A stretch of 64,000 nucleotides of DNA from Fictibacillus norfolkensis (GCF_014836645.1 NZ_JACSQM010000001.1:248001-312000), one strand, 5' to 3'; positions 42,678-53,091 are shown, counted from the stretch's first letter. Translations and numbers: made by a program. Notes: generated from the sequence alone by a model not told the origin.

Positions 42678-42722
42678 AACAAGAAGAGTGACAACCCGCG
42701 TAATGGTTGCCACTCTTCTTTA
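42678..42722. terminator. Bidirectional terminator between ytfP and cse60
   Basis: AAGAAGAGTGaCAACC pairs with GGTTGCCACTCTTCTT (one bulge). It extends into the cse60 stop codon and has T-rich sequence on both sides. Confidence 0.75.
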
Positions 42723-42923
42723 TTTAAGCGTTCCAATTTTCTTATAGATAATCATCGCTGAAAAAGAAAACATCGTATCATCTTCTGAGTGCAAATTATC
42801 ACAAACGGCTATCTGATATTTAATATCCACAATATTCTCAGGAGGTACAACGCTTAGAAACTCATTTAAAGCGATCTCTAAATCCTCTTCATGATCTTCA
42901 TCAAAGATTTTTACTTGAATCAT
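42720..42923 (-). CDS. cse60: Sporulation protein Cse60
   Basis: A 67-residue member of the Cse60 family (B. subtilis about 60 residues), a small protein transcribed by sigma-E in the mother cell with unknown function. The family's KIFDEDHEEDLEIALNEFL start and closing FSFSAMIIYK are clear. ATG at 42923 (MIQVKIF) has AAGGGG about 9 nt upstream. That ribosome site is inside the 3' arm of the terminator hairpin at 42924-42983. I could not find a convincing sigma-E promoter. The downstream neighbour ytfP is convergent. Confidence 0.88.
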   Translation of the reverse strand: MIQVKIFDEDHEEDLEIALNEFLSVVPPENIVDIKYQIAVCDNLHSEDDTMFSFSAMIIYKKIGTLK

Positions 42924-42983
42924 AAAAAAGCATCCCCTTTCAGCCAATAGTTTTGATAGTTCTTCGGCCTTTGGAGATGCTTA
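42924..42983 (-). terminator. Terminator of the SDR gene that contains the cse60 ribosome site
   Basis: On the minus strand AAGCATCTCC (42974-42983) pairs over 10 bp with GGGGATGCTT (42928-42937, one G:U), and six U follow directly up to the cse60 ATG. The GGGG of the 3' arm doubles as the cse60 Shine-Dalgarno sequence. Confidence 0.75.
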
Positions 42984-43012
42984 TCCTTTGTTAAGTTTTG
43001 ACTAGTTTTGTC

Positions 43013-43648
43013 TTACAGAGTTTCAAGAGCAGTTTGGATAGGTACTTCTCCTTCAATCAGTTCAAAAACTTTATGGCTTACGTTTTCATTCCCTATACAT
43101 GCCGCAAGTGTTCTTGCCACATCTGCTCGAGGGATAGATCCTCGCTCGTTCAGTTTTACTTTAGCTTGGATCATGCCCATTCCATCCTCATCCGTCAGCG
43201 CACCCGGACGCAAGATTGTATAATTTAATGTGCTGTTTATCAGTTCTTGATCAGCTTTTCCTTTTGCCTCTAAATAATGCTGAAGTCCTTCTGGTCCTTT
43301 TTCAGGAGTGTCTGCACCAACCGAACTTACAAGAATAAATTGTTTCACCTTATTTTTTTGTGCTAATTGTATAGACTTTACCGCTCCTTCATAATCTACA
43401 GCATCTGTTTTCTCTGGTCCTGTATGACCACCAGAACCTGCAGTAAAGATGACAGCTTCGATCCCTTCATAAACATGGTCGAAATCATCTTCTAAGTCAC
43501 CTAGAACAGCAGTAATATTCTCATGCTGAAAATGATCTTGCTGTTCTTCCTTTCGAACCATCGCTTTAATAGAGTGTTCTTGATCAGCTAGTATATTACA
43601 TGTCATTTTACCAATATTACCGTTTGCTCCGATTACTAATACATTCAC
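43013..43648 (-). CDS. NAD(P)-binding atypical SDR protein (YhfK-like)
   Basis: A 211-residue single-domain Rossmann protein of the NAD(P)H-binding/NmrA-like atypical short-chain dehydrogenase group, resembling B. subtilis YhfK. The glycine-rich motif VIGANGNIGKM is at residues 5-15, and the second strand ends in a basic MVRKEEQ favouring NADP. YNYE-type catalytic tyrosines are not obvious, so it may be a sensor or a quinone-type reductase. ATG at 43648. Followed by a terminator that includes the ribosome site of cse60. Confidence 0.86.
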   Translation of the reverse strand: MNVLVIGANGNIGKMTCNILADQEHSIKAMVRKEEQQDHFQHENITAVLGDLEDDFDHVYEGIEAVIFTAGSGGHTGPEKTDAVDYEGAVKSIQLAQKNKVKQFILVSSVGADTPEKGPEGLQHYLEAKGKADQELINSTLNYTILRPGALTDEDGMGMIQAKVKLNERGSIPRADVARTLAACIGNENVSHKVFELIEGEVPIQTALETL

Positions 43649-43802
43649 TACATATCCACTCCTTCTATTTGTCTACTTATGTAGTGTTTCACGAAATGAA
43701 GAATATAAAACATTTGATTGTGTAATAGAAGCATGGTTTTTGGTTTGCAGATTAGAAGGTTTTTGACTATATCTAGGGGAAAAATGACATGATCTGAATT
43801 CC

Positions 43803-43844
43803 AAAAAAAGCTCAAAACACCGTTCATTCGCGGCGTTTTAAGCT
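43803..43844 (-). terminator. Terminator downstream of the GGDEF/EAL gene
   Basis: A 14-bp stem AGCTTAAAACGCCG against CGGTGTTTTGAGCT (with G:U pairs) followed by seven U on the minus strand. Confidence 0.85.
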
Positions 43845-43848
43845 CTTC

Positions 43849-45768
43849 TCAATTCATCACAACATTCTTTTGCAACTGTTTTTTAAGTTCATCTGCATGA
43901 AGTGGTTTGTACAGATGATAACCTTGACCGTATATACATCCTTGTTCTATTAAGAAATCAATCTGCTCACGACTTTCGATACCTTCTGCAATGACGTGAA
44001 AATCGAGATTGTGTCCCATATCAATGATCGTTTTTACTATAGCTCCTGCTTTTTGATCTAATAAGATGTCATCGATGAACATCTTATCAATCTTCAATGT
44101 ATCAACAGGCAATTGTCTCAAATACGTTAAAGAGGAGTAACCCGTACCAAAGTCATCTACTGAAATGCGAATTCCTTTTGCTCTTAAAGCATTCAAAATC
44201 GGAAGAGATTCTTCCATGTTTTGCATCGTCGTGCTTTCTGTAATCTCCAACTCTAATGAAGTAGGTGGAAACTCAGTCTCTGAAAGAATACTTTCTACTC
44301 TTTCAACAAAAGTTTCTTCTAATAGCTGTCTAACTGAAATATTTACCGAGATCAAGAGATCATTTAAGCCATTTTTATGCCAACTTATCCCTTGCATACA
44401 AGCTTCTCTTAACACCCATTCACCGATCGGTAGAATCATCCCCGTTTCTTCAGCGATCGGAACAAACTCAGCTGGAGAGATCAATCCTTCGTCTTCTTTA
44501 TTCCAGCGTAATAACGCTTCAACACCTAGAATTTTCTTATTACCGATATGAACTAAAGGCTGATAAACAAGAAAGAACTCGTTGTTCATTAATGCTTTTC
44601 TTAAACCATGTTCGAGGTTTAACCTTCTTTCCATCCTGCCATCACGCTGTTCTGCGAAAAATTGATAAGTGTTTCGCCCTTTTTCTTTTGCCTGATACAG
44701 AGCAGAATCAGCACGTTTCAATAGGGTTTCGCTGTCTGTACCATTCTCAGGATAGTTACTAATCCCGATGCTTGGTGTTGTAAATACTTCTTGTCCACTT
44801 AACTTGAACGGTTTTGTAAAAGCTTGAATGATTTGTTCTGCTTTCTGTTTGATCTCACTGATTTCTTTAAAGTTTAACAAAATCAGAAATTCATCTCCGC
44901 TTCTCCTAAACACTGTTCCGTTATAACCAACCGTAACCTTTAAAAGGTCTGCTACCTTCTGCAACAGCAAATCACCAAAGCTATGTCCAAGCGTATCGTT
45001 CAGAACGTTAAACCGATCTAGATCTACATACAGCAAAGCTAGATTGCGACTCTGCACGTCTGCTTCCTTTATTTGTGTTTCTATCGTCTGCATAAATCCA
45101 TTACGATTAGGCAGTCCCGTTAATTCATCATAATAAGCCATATGCTCAATCGTAATCTCAGCTCTTTTTCTTTCTGTAATATCAATAAGAATAGAGTTGA
45201 AGTCAACTAAATCTTGGTTGGCATCCAAAAAAGGAATTCCCCGATCTTGAATCCAGCGTATCTCACCGTTCGGCTTCATGATTCGATACTCACTTGTAGT
45301 GATCAATCCGTTCTGTATAGCGATACCTCGTTTTATGATGATCTCGTCATCATCAGGGTGAATGACCTTTTTCCATAATTCCGAGTCATCATAAAAAGCT
45401 TGCAAAGGATAACCATATAATTTTTCAATACCAGATGTGATCAGAAGTTTATTCGTCTTCAAATTGTGTGACCATATCGCAACATCGATACTGTCAAAGA
45501 TATTTTGAAGCTTTACTCGGCTCGCTTCTAATTCAGCAAACGTTTCTTTATGATTTAAGATCTCCTGCTCTAAATTTACCGCATAACTATCTTTTACGAT
45601 CAGCATCTTATAGATCAAAATTACAAAAAGAACTACAATTCCTAGATCAATTCCATACATTAAATAACTCTGATTGTACATTAATCCTATTGTGCTTACA
45701 GTATGTAAGGTAAACAAAACAGCTATGATATAGGTCCATTTTTTTGTTTTTGCGTGTTTTAATGGCAT
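43849..45768 (-). CDS. Membrane PAS-GGDEF-EAL cyclic-di-GMP protein
   Basis: A 639-residue signalling protein. Two transmembrane helices (about residues 12-31 and 38-56) are followed by a coiled linker, a PAS domain (about 85-205), a GGDEF domain (about 220-375) and an EAL domain (about 385-635). The diguanylate-cyclase motif reads RSGDEF (near 288), so the first glycine is serine, which is still seen in active cyclases. The EAL residues appear intact: EALLRW near 415, ELEITES, DDFGTGYSSL, KIDKMF and IAEGIE. It may make, degrade or sense c-di-GMP; phosphodiesterase activity is the firmer inference. Start 45768 has GGAGG 7 nt upstream. Confidence 0.92.
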   Translation of the reverse strand: MPLKHAKTKKWTYIIAVLFTLHTVSTIGLMYNQSYLMYGIDLGIVVLFVILIYKMLIVKDSYAVNLEQEILNHKETFAELEASRVKLQNIFDSIDVAIWSHNLKTNKLLITSGIEKLYGYPLQAFYDDSELWKKVIHPDDDEIIIKRGIAIQNGLITTSEYRIMKPNGEIRWIQDRGIPFLDANQDLVDFNSILIDITERKRAEITIEHMAYYDELTGLPNRNGFMQTIETQIKEADVQSRNLALLYVDLDRFNVLNDTLGHSFGDLLLQKVADLLKVTVGYNGTVFRRSGDEFLILLNFKEISEIKQKAEQIIQAFTKPFKLSGQEVFTTPSIGISNYPENGTDSETLLKRADSALYQAKEKGRNTYQFFAEQRDGRMERRLNLEHGLRKALMNNEFFLVYQPLVHIGNKKILGVEALLRWNKEDEGLISPAEFVPIAEETGMILPIGEWVLREACMQGISWHKNGLNDLLISVNISVRQLLEETFVERVESILSETEFPPTSLELEITESTTMQNMEESLPILNALRAKGIRISVDDFGTGYSSLTYLRQLPVDTLKIDKMFIDDILLDQKAGAIVKTIIDMGHNLDFHVIAEGIESREQIDFLIEQGCIYGQGYHLYKPLHADELKKQLQKNVVMN

Positions 45769-45802
45769 TTGTAAGCCTCCAAGGCTAGTAAGTATACCTT
45801 TT

Positions 45803-45827
45803 CTATCGGCTATTTCATGGAAATTTA
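45803..45827 (-). promoter_or_regulatory. Possible sigma-D promoter of the GGDEF/EAL gene
   Basis: On the minus strand GCCGATAG (45803-45810) matches 7/8 of the sigma-D -10, with TAAA 13 bp upstream (45824-45827), two bases closer than ideal. It is 35 bp before the start codon. Weak but consistent with a motility-linked c-di-GMP enzyme. Confidence 0.3.
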
Positions 45828-45858
45828 AACTTTCTTCAATAAAGTAAACATACTTATT

Positions 45859-45892
45859 AAAAAACTCTCCGCTCAATTCTTGAGCAGAGAGT
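45859..45892 (-). terminator. Terminator downstream of ytwF
   Basis: AACTCTCtGCTCAA pairs with TTGAGCgGAGAGTT, then a U-run on the minus strand, just after the rhodanese stop. Confidence 0.85.
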
Positions 45893-45904
45893 TATATTTT
45901 CGTT

Positions 45905-46204
45905 TTAGTCCTTATTATATTCCAACATGCCGCCTGTCATATTCTTGACCTTAAATCCATGATCTAGCAGGAAATAAGCAACATTCTCACTGCGGCGTCC
46001 GGAACGGCAGACGATGATGTGTTCTTCGTCTTTGTTTATTTCATCTAAACGAACTGGTATTTCACCCATTTTGATATGCGCTGCCTCCGGGATCTTCCCT
46101 TCAGCTACTTCTTCATCTTCTCGAACATCAATCAGAGAGATCTTTTTGCCCTCTTGGAGCAATTGCTTTACTTCTGATGGTGAAATTTCTATTAATTCTT
46201 CCAT
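45905..46204 (-). CDS. ytwF: Rhodanese-domain protein YtwF
   Basis: A 99-residue single rhodanese (sulfurtransferase) domain. The active-site loop CRSGRRS has the persulfide-forming cysteine near residue 69, and the structural start LIDVREDEEVAEGKIPEAAH is typical. Probably carries sulfane sulphur in the cytosol; partner unknown. ATG at 46204 begins 15 bp after the leuS stop, so it is likely co-transcribed with leuS under the T-box. B. subtilis YtwF has the same domain and a similar size. Confidence 0.92.
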   Translation of the reverse strand: MEELIEISPSEVKQLLQEGKKISLIDVREDEEVAEGKIPEAAHIKMGEIPVRLDEINKDEEHIIVCRSGRRSENVAYFLLDHGFKVKNMTGGMLEYNKD

Positions 46205-46219
46205 GAACGTTTGCCTCCT

Positions 46220-48640
46220 TTAATTCGCAACGATATTCACAAGCTTACCTGGAACTGTAATCACTTTGCGAATCGTCTTTCCTTCAATGCTTTGTTGAAC
46301 GGATTCATCTTTTAAAGCAGCTTCTTCCATATCAGATCCACTGATGTTTGCTGCAATTGTCATCTTCGCTTTAAGTTTACCGTTCACTTGGACTACAATT
46401 TCAACTTCATTCTCTACAAGTTGAGCTTCGTCCCAAACTGGCCAAGATGCATATGCGATGCTGCCTTCTCCACCTAGCATTTCCCAAAGTTCTTCACAAA
46501 TATGTGGAGCAATCGGGGAAAGCATCTTAACAAAACCTTGCATGAAATCTTTTGGAAGAACTTCTTGTTTGTTTGCTTCATTCACAAAAACCATCAGTTG
46601 TGAAATGGCTGTATTAAAGCGCAGTCCTTCATAATCTTCAGTTACTTTCTTCACCGTCATATGATAGAGACGATTGAAGGTTTCTGTTCCATGTGTATCT
46701 TGAATCGACGGATTGATTTTCTCTCCATCTTCAGCTAGAAGCAATCTCCATACACGATCCAAGAATCTGCGAGCTCCATCTAAACCAGTTGTGCTCCATG
46801 CGATAGAAGCATCAAGTGGTCCCATAAACATCTCATACAAGCGTAGTGTATCTGCGCCATGGCTCGATACGATCTCATCAGGGTTAACTACGTTCCCTTT
46901 AGATTTACTCATCTTCTCATTATTTTCTCCAAGAATCATTCCCTGGTTGTAAAGTTTTTGGAAAGGCTCTTTTGTCGGAACGATACCAAGATCATACATA
47001 ACCTTATGCCAGAAACGAGCATAGAGAAGGTGCAACACTGCGTGTTCCGCTCCACCAATATAAATATCAACGGGAAGCCAATGCTTAAGCTTCTCAGGAG
47101 ATGCTAATTGCTCCTCGTTTTTCGGATCAATATAACGAAGGTAATACCAGCAGCTTCCTGCCCATTGTGGCATCGTATTCGTTTCACGGCGTCCTTTCTT
47201 TCCTGTTTCGGGATCTACAACGTTTACCCACTCTTCTACGATTGCAAGTGGAGATTCACCAGTACCAGAAGGTTTAATCTCTTTAACAACTGGTAGAAGA
47301 AGAGGAAGTTGATCTTCTGACACTGTCGACATCGTACCATCTTCCCAGTGGATGACCGGGATCGGTTCACCCCAATAACGCTGACGTGAGAACAACCAGT
47401 CACGAAGACGATAAGTGATTTTCTTCTCACCTTTTCCGTTCTCAGAAAGCCAATCGTTCATCGTAGCAATCGCTTGTTCTTTTTGCATCCCATTTAAGAA
47501 ATCTGAATTAACGTGTTCACCATCACCTGTGTATGCTTCCTCTGCCACATTTCCGCCGGCAACCACTTCAGAGATCGGAAGTTCAAACTTCACTGCGAAC
47601 TCGTGATCACGTTCATCGTGCGCAGGAACTGCCATGATCGCACCCGTTCCATAGCTTGCTAACACATAGTCTGCAATCCAGATCGGAAGCTTCGCACCTG
47701 TTACAGGATGGATAGCGTATCCACCTGTAAACACACCAGATTTTTCTTTGGCAAGCTCTGTACGTTCCAAATCAGACTTTGTTTCTACTTGTCTTTGATA
47801 AGCCGTTACGGCCTCTTTTTGGTCTTCTGTTACAATATCGTTTACTAGTTTATTTTCAGGAGCTAACACTAAGTATGTCGCACCGAAAAGTGTATCTGGT
47901 CGAGTCGTGAACACAGTGATCTTAGAAGAATGTCCATCTACATCAAAGTGAACTTCAGCTCCCTCTGAGCGGCCGATCCAGTTTCGCTGCATATCTTTCA
48001 AGCTCTCAGGCCAATCTAGTTCATCTAGATCTTCTAATAATCTGTCAGCGTATGCTGTGATTTTAAGCATCCATTGTCTCATGGGTTTACGAACGACAGG
48101 ATGGCCTCCGCGTTCACTTTTTCCATCGATGACTTCTTCGTTCGCAAGTACCGTCCCAAGCGCTTCACACCAGTTCACAGGTACTTCATCTACATACGCA
48201 AGTCCTTTATTATAAAGCTGGATAAAAATCCATTGTGTCCATTTGTAATAAGAAGGATCTGTTGTGTTAACTTCACGGTCCCAGTCATAAGAAAAACCAA
48301 GCTCTTTAATCTGTCTGCGGAACGTGTTGATGTTTGTTTCTGTAAATTCTGCTGGATCGTTTCCTGTATCAAGCGCATATTGTTCTGCAGGAAGTCCGAA
48401 AGCATCCCACCCCATCGGATGAAGTACGTTGTATCCTTGCATACGCTTCATTCTAGATAGAATATCTGTCGCCGTGTAACCTTCTGGATGACCAACGTGA
48501 AGGCCAGCTCCAGATGGGTATGGAAACATATCTAGCGCGTAAAATTTCTTTTTATCATATTCTTCTTTTGTTTGGAACGTCTTGTTCTCATCCCAGAACA
48601 GCTGCCACTTTTTCTCGATTGTTTTGTGGTTATAATACAT
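46220..48640 (-). CDS. leuS: Leucyl-tRNA synthetase
   Basis: Class I aminoacyl-tRNA synthetase of 806 residues (B. subtilis 804). The ATP-binding 'HIGH' motif is HVGH in [15 protein letters not shown] (about residues 40-54), and KMSKS is at about 572-576. The CP1 editing domain lies between them ([14 protein letters not shown] region), and a C-terminal domain with [13 protein letters not shown] follows. ATG at 48640 with GGAGG upstream. Expression is controlled by the leucine T-box leader at 48671-48946, and ytwF follows in the same unit. Confidence 0.98.
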   Translation of the reverse strand: MYYNHKTIEKKWQLFWDENKTFQTKEEYDKKKFYALDMFPYPSGAGLHVGHPEGYTATDILSRMKRMQGYNVLHPMGWDAFGLPAEQYALDTGNDPAEFTETNINTFRRQIKELGFSYDWDREVNTTDPSYYKWTQWIFIQLYNKGLAYVDEVPVNWCEALGTVLANEEVIDGKSERGGHPVVRKPMRQWMLKITAYADRLLEDLDELDWPESLKDMQRNWIGRSEGAEVHFDVDGHSSKITVFTTRPDTLFGATYLVLAPENKLVNDIVTEDQKEAVTAYQRQVETKSDLERTELAKEKSGVFTGGYAIHPVTGAKLPIWIADYVLASYGTGAIMAVPAHDERDHEFAVKFELPISEVVAGGNVAEEAYTGDGEHVNSDFLNGMQKEQAIATMNDWLSENGKGEKKITYRLRDWLFSRQRYWGEPIPVIHWEDGTMSTVSEDQLPLLLPVVKEIKPSGTGESPLAIVEEWVNVVDPETGKKGRRETNTMPQWAGSCWYYLRYIDPKNEEQLASPEKLKHWLPVDIYIGGAEHAVLHLLYARFWHKVMYDLGIVPTKEPFQKLYNQGMILGENNEKMSKSKGNVVNPDEIVSSHGADTLRLYEMFMGPLDASIAWSTTGLDGARRFLDRVWRLLLAEDGEKINPSIQDTHGTETFNRLYHMTVKKVTEDYEGLRFNTAISQLMVFVNEANKQEVLPKDFMQGFVKMLSPIAPHICEELWEMLGGEGSIAYASWPVWDEAQLVENEVEIVVQVNGKLKAKMTIAANISGSDMEEAALKDESVQQSIEGKTIRKVITVPGKLVNIVAN

Positions 48641-48670
48641 AACCGATCCTCCTTAGAAAACTGTACTTTT

Positions 48671-48718
48671 AAAAACAAAAAACCTCCCGCCCCTAATAAA
48701 CATTAGGGACGAAAGGTT
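48671..48718 (-). terminator. T-box attenuator terminator upstream of leuS
   Basis: On the minus strand AACCT..CGTCCCTAAT pairs with ATTAGGGGCGGGAGGTT, followed by a U-rich run, 30 nt before leuS. Confidence 0.88.
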
Positions 48719-48946
48719 AGTTAACAATTTCAACCTGCCGCGGTACCACCCTGATTAATGCAACGATCGCATTCACTCGGAAACATACCTTAACGCGGCG
48801 AACGGCAAGCATTACTACATTCACACTTGCAACTAAAGGGTGAGTTCAAAAAAGTCCGGGTTGACTTGCACCAGCCGTCAACTCTCTATCATTTCCATTC
48901 TTTTTTTACTATTCCCTATCATCGTTATTAAAAAATTTAGATGCTA
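48671..48946 (-). promoter_or_regulatory. Leucine T-box leader of leuS
   Basis: The 14-base T-box AGGGTGGTACCGCG is exact on the minus strand (48738-48752). Upstream is stem I with the specifier in GAACTCACC, where CTC (48842-48844) is a leucine codon followed by the usual ACC. The TGGT in the T-box bulge can pair with the NCCA end of uncharged tRNA-Leu. Low charging of tRNA-Leu would favour the antiterminator and switch leuS on. The leader starts about 7 nt after the -10 box of the 48953-48981 promoter. Confidence 0.92.
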
Positions 48947-48952
48947 ATTTGT

Positions 48953-48981
48953 ATTTTATGAATAACTCCCTAAATTGTCAA
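48953..48981 (-). promoter_or_regulatory. Sigma-A promoter of leuS leader
   Basis: On the minus strand a perfect TTGACA (48976-48981), 17-bp spacer and TAAAAT -10 (48953-48958). Confidence 0.75.
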
Positions 48982-49051
48982 GGTTGTTTAGAAGTATAAT
49001 AGCCTATTTTTACCACTTTTAAACAAAGCCTATATCGCTGTAAGCCGTATC

Positions 49052-49114
49052 TTGACAAACATTAATGAGCTGTTTAATGTAATGTTAACTGTTATTATTT
49101 TAAAGTTAACATTA
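49052..49114 (+). promoter_or_regulatory. bioY promoter with BirA operator
   Basis: TTGACA (49052-49057) stands 17 bp upstream of a weak -10 (TAATGT, 49075-49080). Overlapping its end is a perfect 11-bp inverted repeat, TAATGTTAACT (49080-49090) and AGTTAACATTA (49104-49114), with 13 bp between arms; the two GTTAAC cores are 15 bp apart. This fits the BirA (biotin repressor) box, so biotin excess should shut off bioY. Confidence 0.72.
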
Positions 49115-49134
49115 AAAAAAGGGGTGCAACAGAC

Positions 49135-49704
49135 ATGCATGAAAGCAACGAAAAACTGAAGATGTCACTATACGTAGCACTTATGGCTGGAATTACAGCG
49201 ATCCTTGCCCAGCTGACCATTCCACTGCCATTAGTTCCGATTACGGGACAGACTTTAGCGATTGGGCTTTGCGCAACCATTTTGGGACGTAAATACGGCA
49301 CATTAGCAGTAATGATCTACGTCGCTATGGGTGCGATCGGTCTCCCTGTTTTCTCTGAGGCTAAAGGTGGCTTTATGGTACTGATCGGTCCAACAGGAGG
49401 CTATATCGTCGGCTTTATCATCGCCGCTTATATCACTGGACTCATCTTAGAAAAAACAAGTTTTACTCTTTTTCCTGCTGTTGTTGCAAACATTGTGGGT
49501 ATGGTGATCACACTTGTGTTCGGTGCCGTTCAATTAAAGTTCATCGCAAGCTTAAGCTGGGAACAAGCGATAAGTGGTGGTGTTATTCCGTTTCTCCTTG
49601 TAGGTGTAATCAAAGCCCTTTTAGCAGCTATTCTTGGCGTTACGATCAGAAGAAGGTTGATGTCTGCGAAACTGCTTCCAAAAGAAGCAACAAGACCCGC
49701 TTAA
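49135..49704 (+). CDS. bioY: Biotin transporter BioY
   Basis: A 189-residue integral membrane S-component of ECF-type biotin uptake, with about six transmembrane helices. Family features are the N-terminal basic/hydrophobic KMSLYVALMAGITAILAQ, the PLPLVPITGQTLAIGL loop, and GGFMVLIGPTGGYIVGFI in the centre. No ATPase or EcfT gene is adjacent, so it probably uses the shared ECF energising module. ATG at 49135 with AAGGGGTG 8-9 nt upstream. Expression is likely repressed by BirA through the inverted repeat at 49080-49114. Confidence 0.95.
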   Translation: MHESNEKLKMSLYVALMAGITAILAQLTIPLPLVPITGQTLAIGLCATILGRKYGTLAVMIYVAMGAIGLPVFSEAKGGFMVLIGPTGGYIVGFIIAAYITGLILEKTSFTLFPAVVANIVGMVITLVFGAVQLKFIASLSWEQAISGGVIPFLLVGVIKALLAAILGVTIRRRLMSAKLLPKEATRPA

Positions 49705-49750
49705 TTAAATAAAAATTAAGACTCTTGTCGGAAACTTTGTCACGTTTGTA

Positions 49751-49886
49751 AGTAGTTTATTTACGCTCCAGGTTGCTTCGCTTTCCGCGGGGCGACCGGT
49801 GAGCCCCTTGCCGCTCTGCGCCCCTAAGTGTCTCACCTGACCGCTCGCCCCGCAGGAGTCTCGCCCCCTTCCACTCCAATCAACAT
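49751..49886 (-). repeat. Interspersed hairpin repeat, copy B
   Basis: About 136 bp, the inverted counterpart of the repeat at 7080-7207 and better preserved, with flanking GTTGATTGGAGTGGAAGG and GGAGCGTAAATAAACT. Internal complementary arms GGTGAG and CTCACC, and CCTGCGGGG with CCCCGCGG, predict a long cruciform or RNA hairpin. It lies in the convergent gap between bioY and yttB, so it could also act as a transcription end for both. No gene is visible in this gap. Confidence 0.78.
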
Positions 49887-49925
49887 TCAACGAAGAGAAG
49901 AACAAGATTACCAAGCAACAATCTT

Positions 49926-51122
49926 TTAAGAAGCTTGTTGAGAGGTTTCAGTCTGCTGGATGGCATGCCGATTCTTGCTGTATATAATCGTTAGAATAAA
50001 GGCAAGCACCATCAAGCCGATAATCGTTTGAAACAACACGGATATGTTGAATAGATCTGCAATCATTCCTCCAAACAACGGACCGATCATCCTTCCGCCT
50101 GTGGCAGTAGAATTTACGATTCCTTGATAGAATCCGGCCCTGCCTTCAGGAGCTAGCTCTGCTGCAATGGACGGAACACCTGGCCATACGAGCATTTCGC
50201 CTATAGTAAGAACGATCATGGCCATCATAAAGCCACTAAAGTCTTTTGCATTTCCTACCATCACAAAAGAAATAACAAATATACAATAGCCGACTAAAAT
50301 TTGCGATGTTGTGGAGTGAAGCCATCTTTTCAGGAAAAGATTGACTAGTGGCTGACCAAGAACGATAAACACACCATTAACAGTCCAAAGCAAACTGTAC
50401 ATCTTTAAAGTTACCCCTAGTGATTGCGTATAAGCAGCTATCGTAGACTGCCATTGAACGTAACCGATCCAAGCTAACAGATACCCTCCACATAAAATCA
50501 ATAGTGCCATAAAAGCTTCTTTGTTATGAATTCTTTTTCGTTGGGAAAAAACGGTTTGTACAGATGCTTCATCTGTTTCATCGATTCCTTTAAAACCGAA
50601 CAGCACAATCATAAAAAATACAAAAGATAGAGCCGAGCAACTGACGAAAGAGAGTGTAAAAGAATAAGAAGCTGCAAAACCACCAAGTGCAGCCCCGAGC
50701 GCTACCCCTACGTTCTGTGCAATATAGATTCGGTTAAATGCTTTTCTTCCACCCTCTTTCCACATCGTACCTGCTAATGCATACATAGATGGAAAGACGA
50801 TTCCCATTCCAAATCCCATAAAAACAAGAAGGATACTGTACATCCAGAAATCATGAAACCAAATTAGTAAGAAGGAAGTCGTAAATGAAATGGAGACTCC
50901 GAGCATAATCGTCTTGTAGCCTCCTAATTTATCAAACAGCAATCCTCCCGTTAAGTTACCTATAATACCGGCACCTGAGTTAAGTAATAGAACAATGCCT
51001 GCTACGGTAAGTGACTTACCGAGATGTCCATGTATAAAAATCGTATTGATCGGCCACAAAAAACTTGAGCCCGTCACATTAAGTGCCATTCCAATAATGA
51101 GCAGCCATACTTTCGCTGGCAT
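49926..51122 (-). CDS. yttB: MFS transporter YttB
   Basis: A 398-residue major-facilitator permease with about twelve transmembrane helices, matching B. subtilis YttB (397) in length and position near ytqA/ytqB. The MFS motif between helices 2 and 3 reads LTGGLLFDKLGGYKT. The substrate is unknown; multidrug export is a common guess for this group but unsupported here. ATG at 51122 with GGGGG upstream. Divergent from mnmL. Confidence 0.9.
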   Translation of the reverse strand: MPAKVWLLIIGMALNVTGSSFLWPINTIFIHGHLGKSLTVAGIVLLLNSGAGIIGNLTGGLLFDKLGGYKTIMLGVSISFTTSFLLIWFHDFWMYSILLVFMGFGMGIVFPSMYALAGTMWKEGGRKAFNRIYIAQNVGVALGAALGGFAASYSFTLSFVSCSALSFVFFMIVLFGFKGIDETDEASVQTVFSQRKRIHNKEAFMALLILCGGYLLAWIGYVQWQSTIAAYTQSLGVTLKMYSLLWTVNGVFIVLGQPLVNLFLKRWLHSTTSQILVGYCIFVISFVMVGNAKDFSGFMMAMIVLTIGEMLVWPGVPSIAAELAPEGRAGFYQGIVNSTATGGRMIGPLFGGMIADLFNISVLFQTIIGLMVLAFILTIIYSKNRHAIQQTETSQQAS

Positions 51123-51219
51123 AAATATTCCCCCGCTTGCTAACTAAGATGTCATAAACCACTCTGTATTTTATTCCTTTTTCCTGCACTTTACAATTTG
51201 AAAGTACTGACAACTCACT

Positions 51220-51249
51220 TTGCCGCTCACAGTGCGAACATGCTACAAT
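51220..51249 (+). promoter_or_regulatory. Putative promoter of mnmLM
   Basis: TTGCCG (51220-51225), 18 bp and TACAAT (51244-51249), 40 bp upstream of the mnmL ATG. The match is moderate. Confidence 0.4.
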
Positions 51250-51288
51250 GTCATATGGTGCTCATCACCGTATAAAGGAGTGAGGAAG

Positions 51289-52859
<1,571 letters not shown>

Positions 52860-52913
52860 CAGGATTCAGAAACTGGTCGTCCTATATACACGCCGGGGTA
52901 TTATGCTACATCA

Positions 52914-53018
52914 ATCCAGAAATTTGAGCACGCAATCCAAATATTCCGGCTGTTTATCCACGAGATTTGCCTCTCAATCCAAAAGTTTTTGTCTTTTATC
53001 CACGAGTTTACATTCCTC
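52914..53018 (+). repeat. Exact 21-bp phased intergenic array 2
   Basis: ATCCA occurs at 52914, 52935, 52956, 52977 and 52998, each exactly 21 bp apart. The rest of each unit is diverged but T/A-rich (examples ATCCACGAGATTTGCC and ATCCACGAGTTTACAT). Two of the five units carry TTTATCCACGAG, which resembles the core of the arrays at 10020-10170 (minus strand) and 59143-59250. It lies in the gap between the mnmM terminator and the end of ytpB. No gene is seen in 52860-53091. Confidence 0.75.
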
Positions 53019-53091
53019 GACAAATTATGCATTAGTTACTATCCTCACATACCCCTGCTAAATGCGAAGTACATGGATCTTGACATTACTT

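Noticed and set aside
44165..44551. 128-codon plus-strand frame opposite the EAL domain
   Set aside because: Antisense shadow without ribosome site.
48074..48460. 128-codon plus-strand frame opposite leuS
   Set aside because: Antisense shadow within the conserved synthetase gene.
52860..53091. Possible CRISPR array because of the regular 21-bp spacing
   Set aside because: The repeated core is only about 5-12 bp, units are contiguous without spacers of 30 bp or more, and no cas genes are near.
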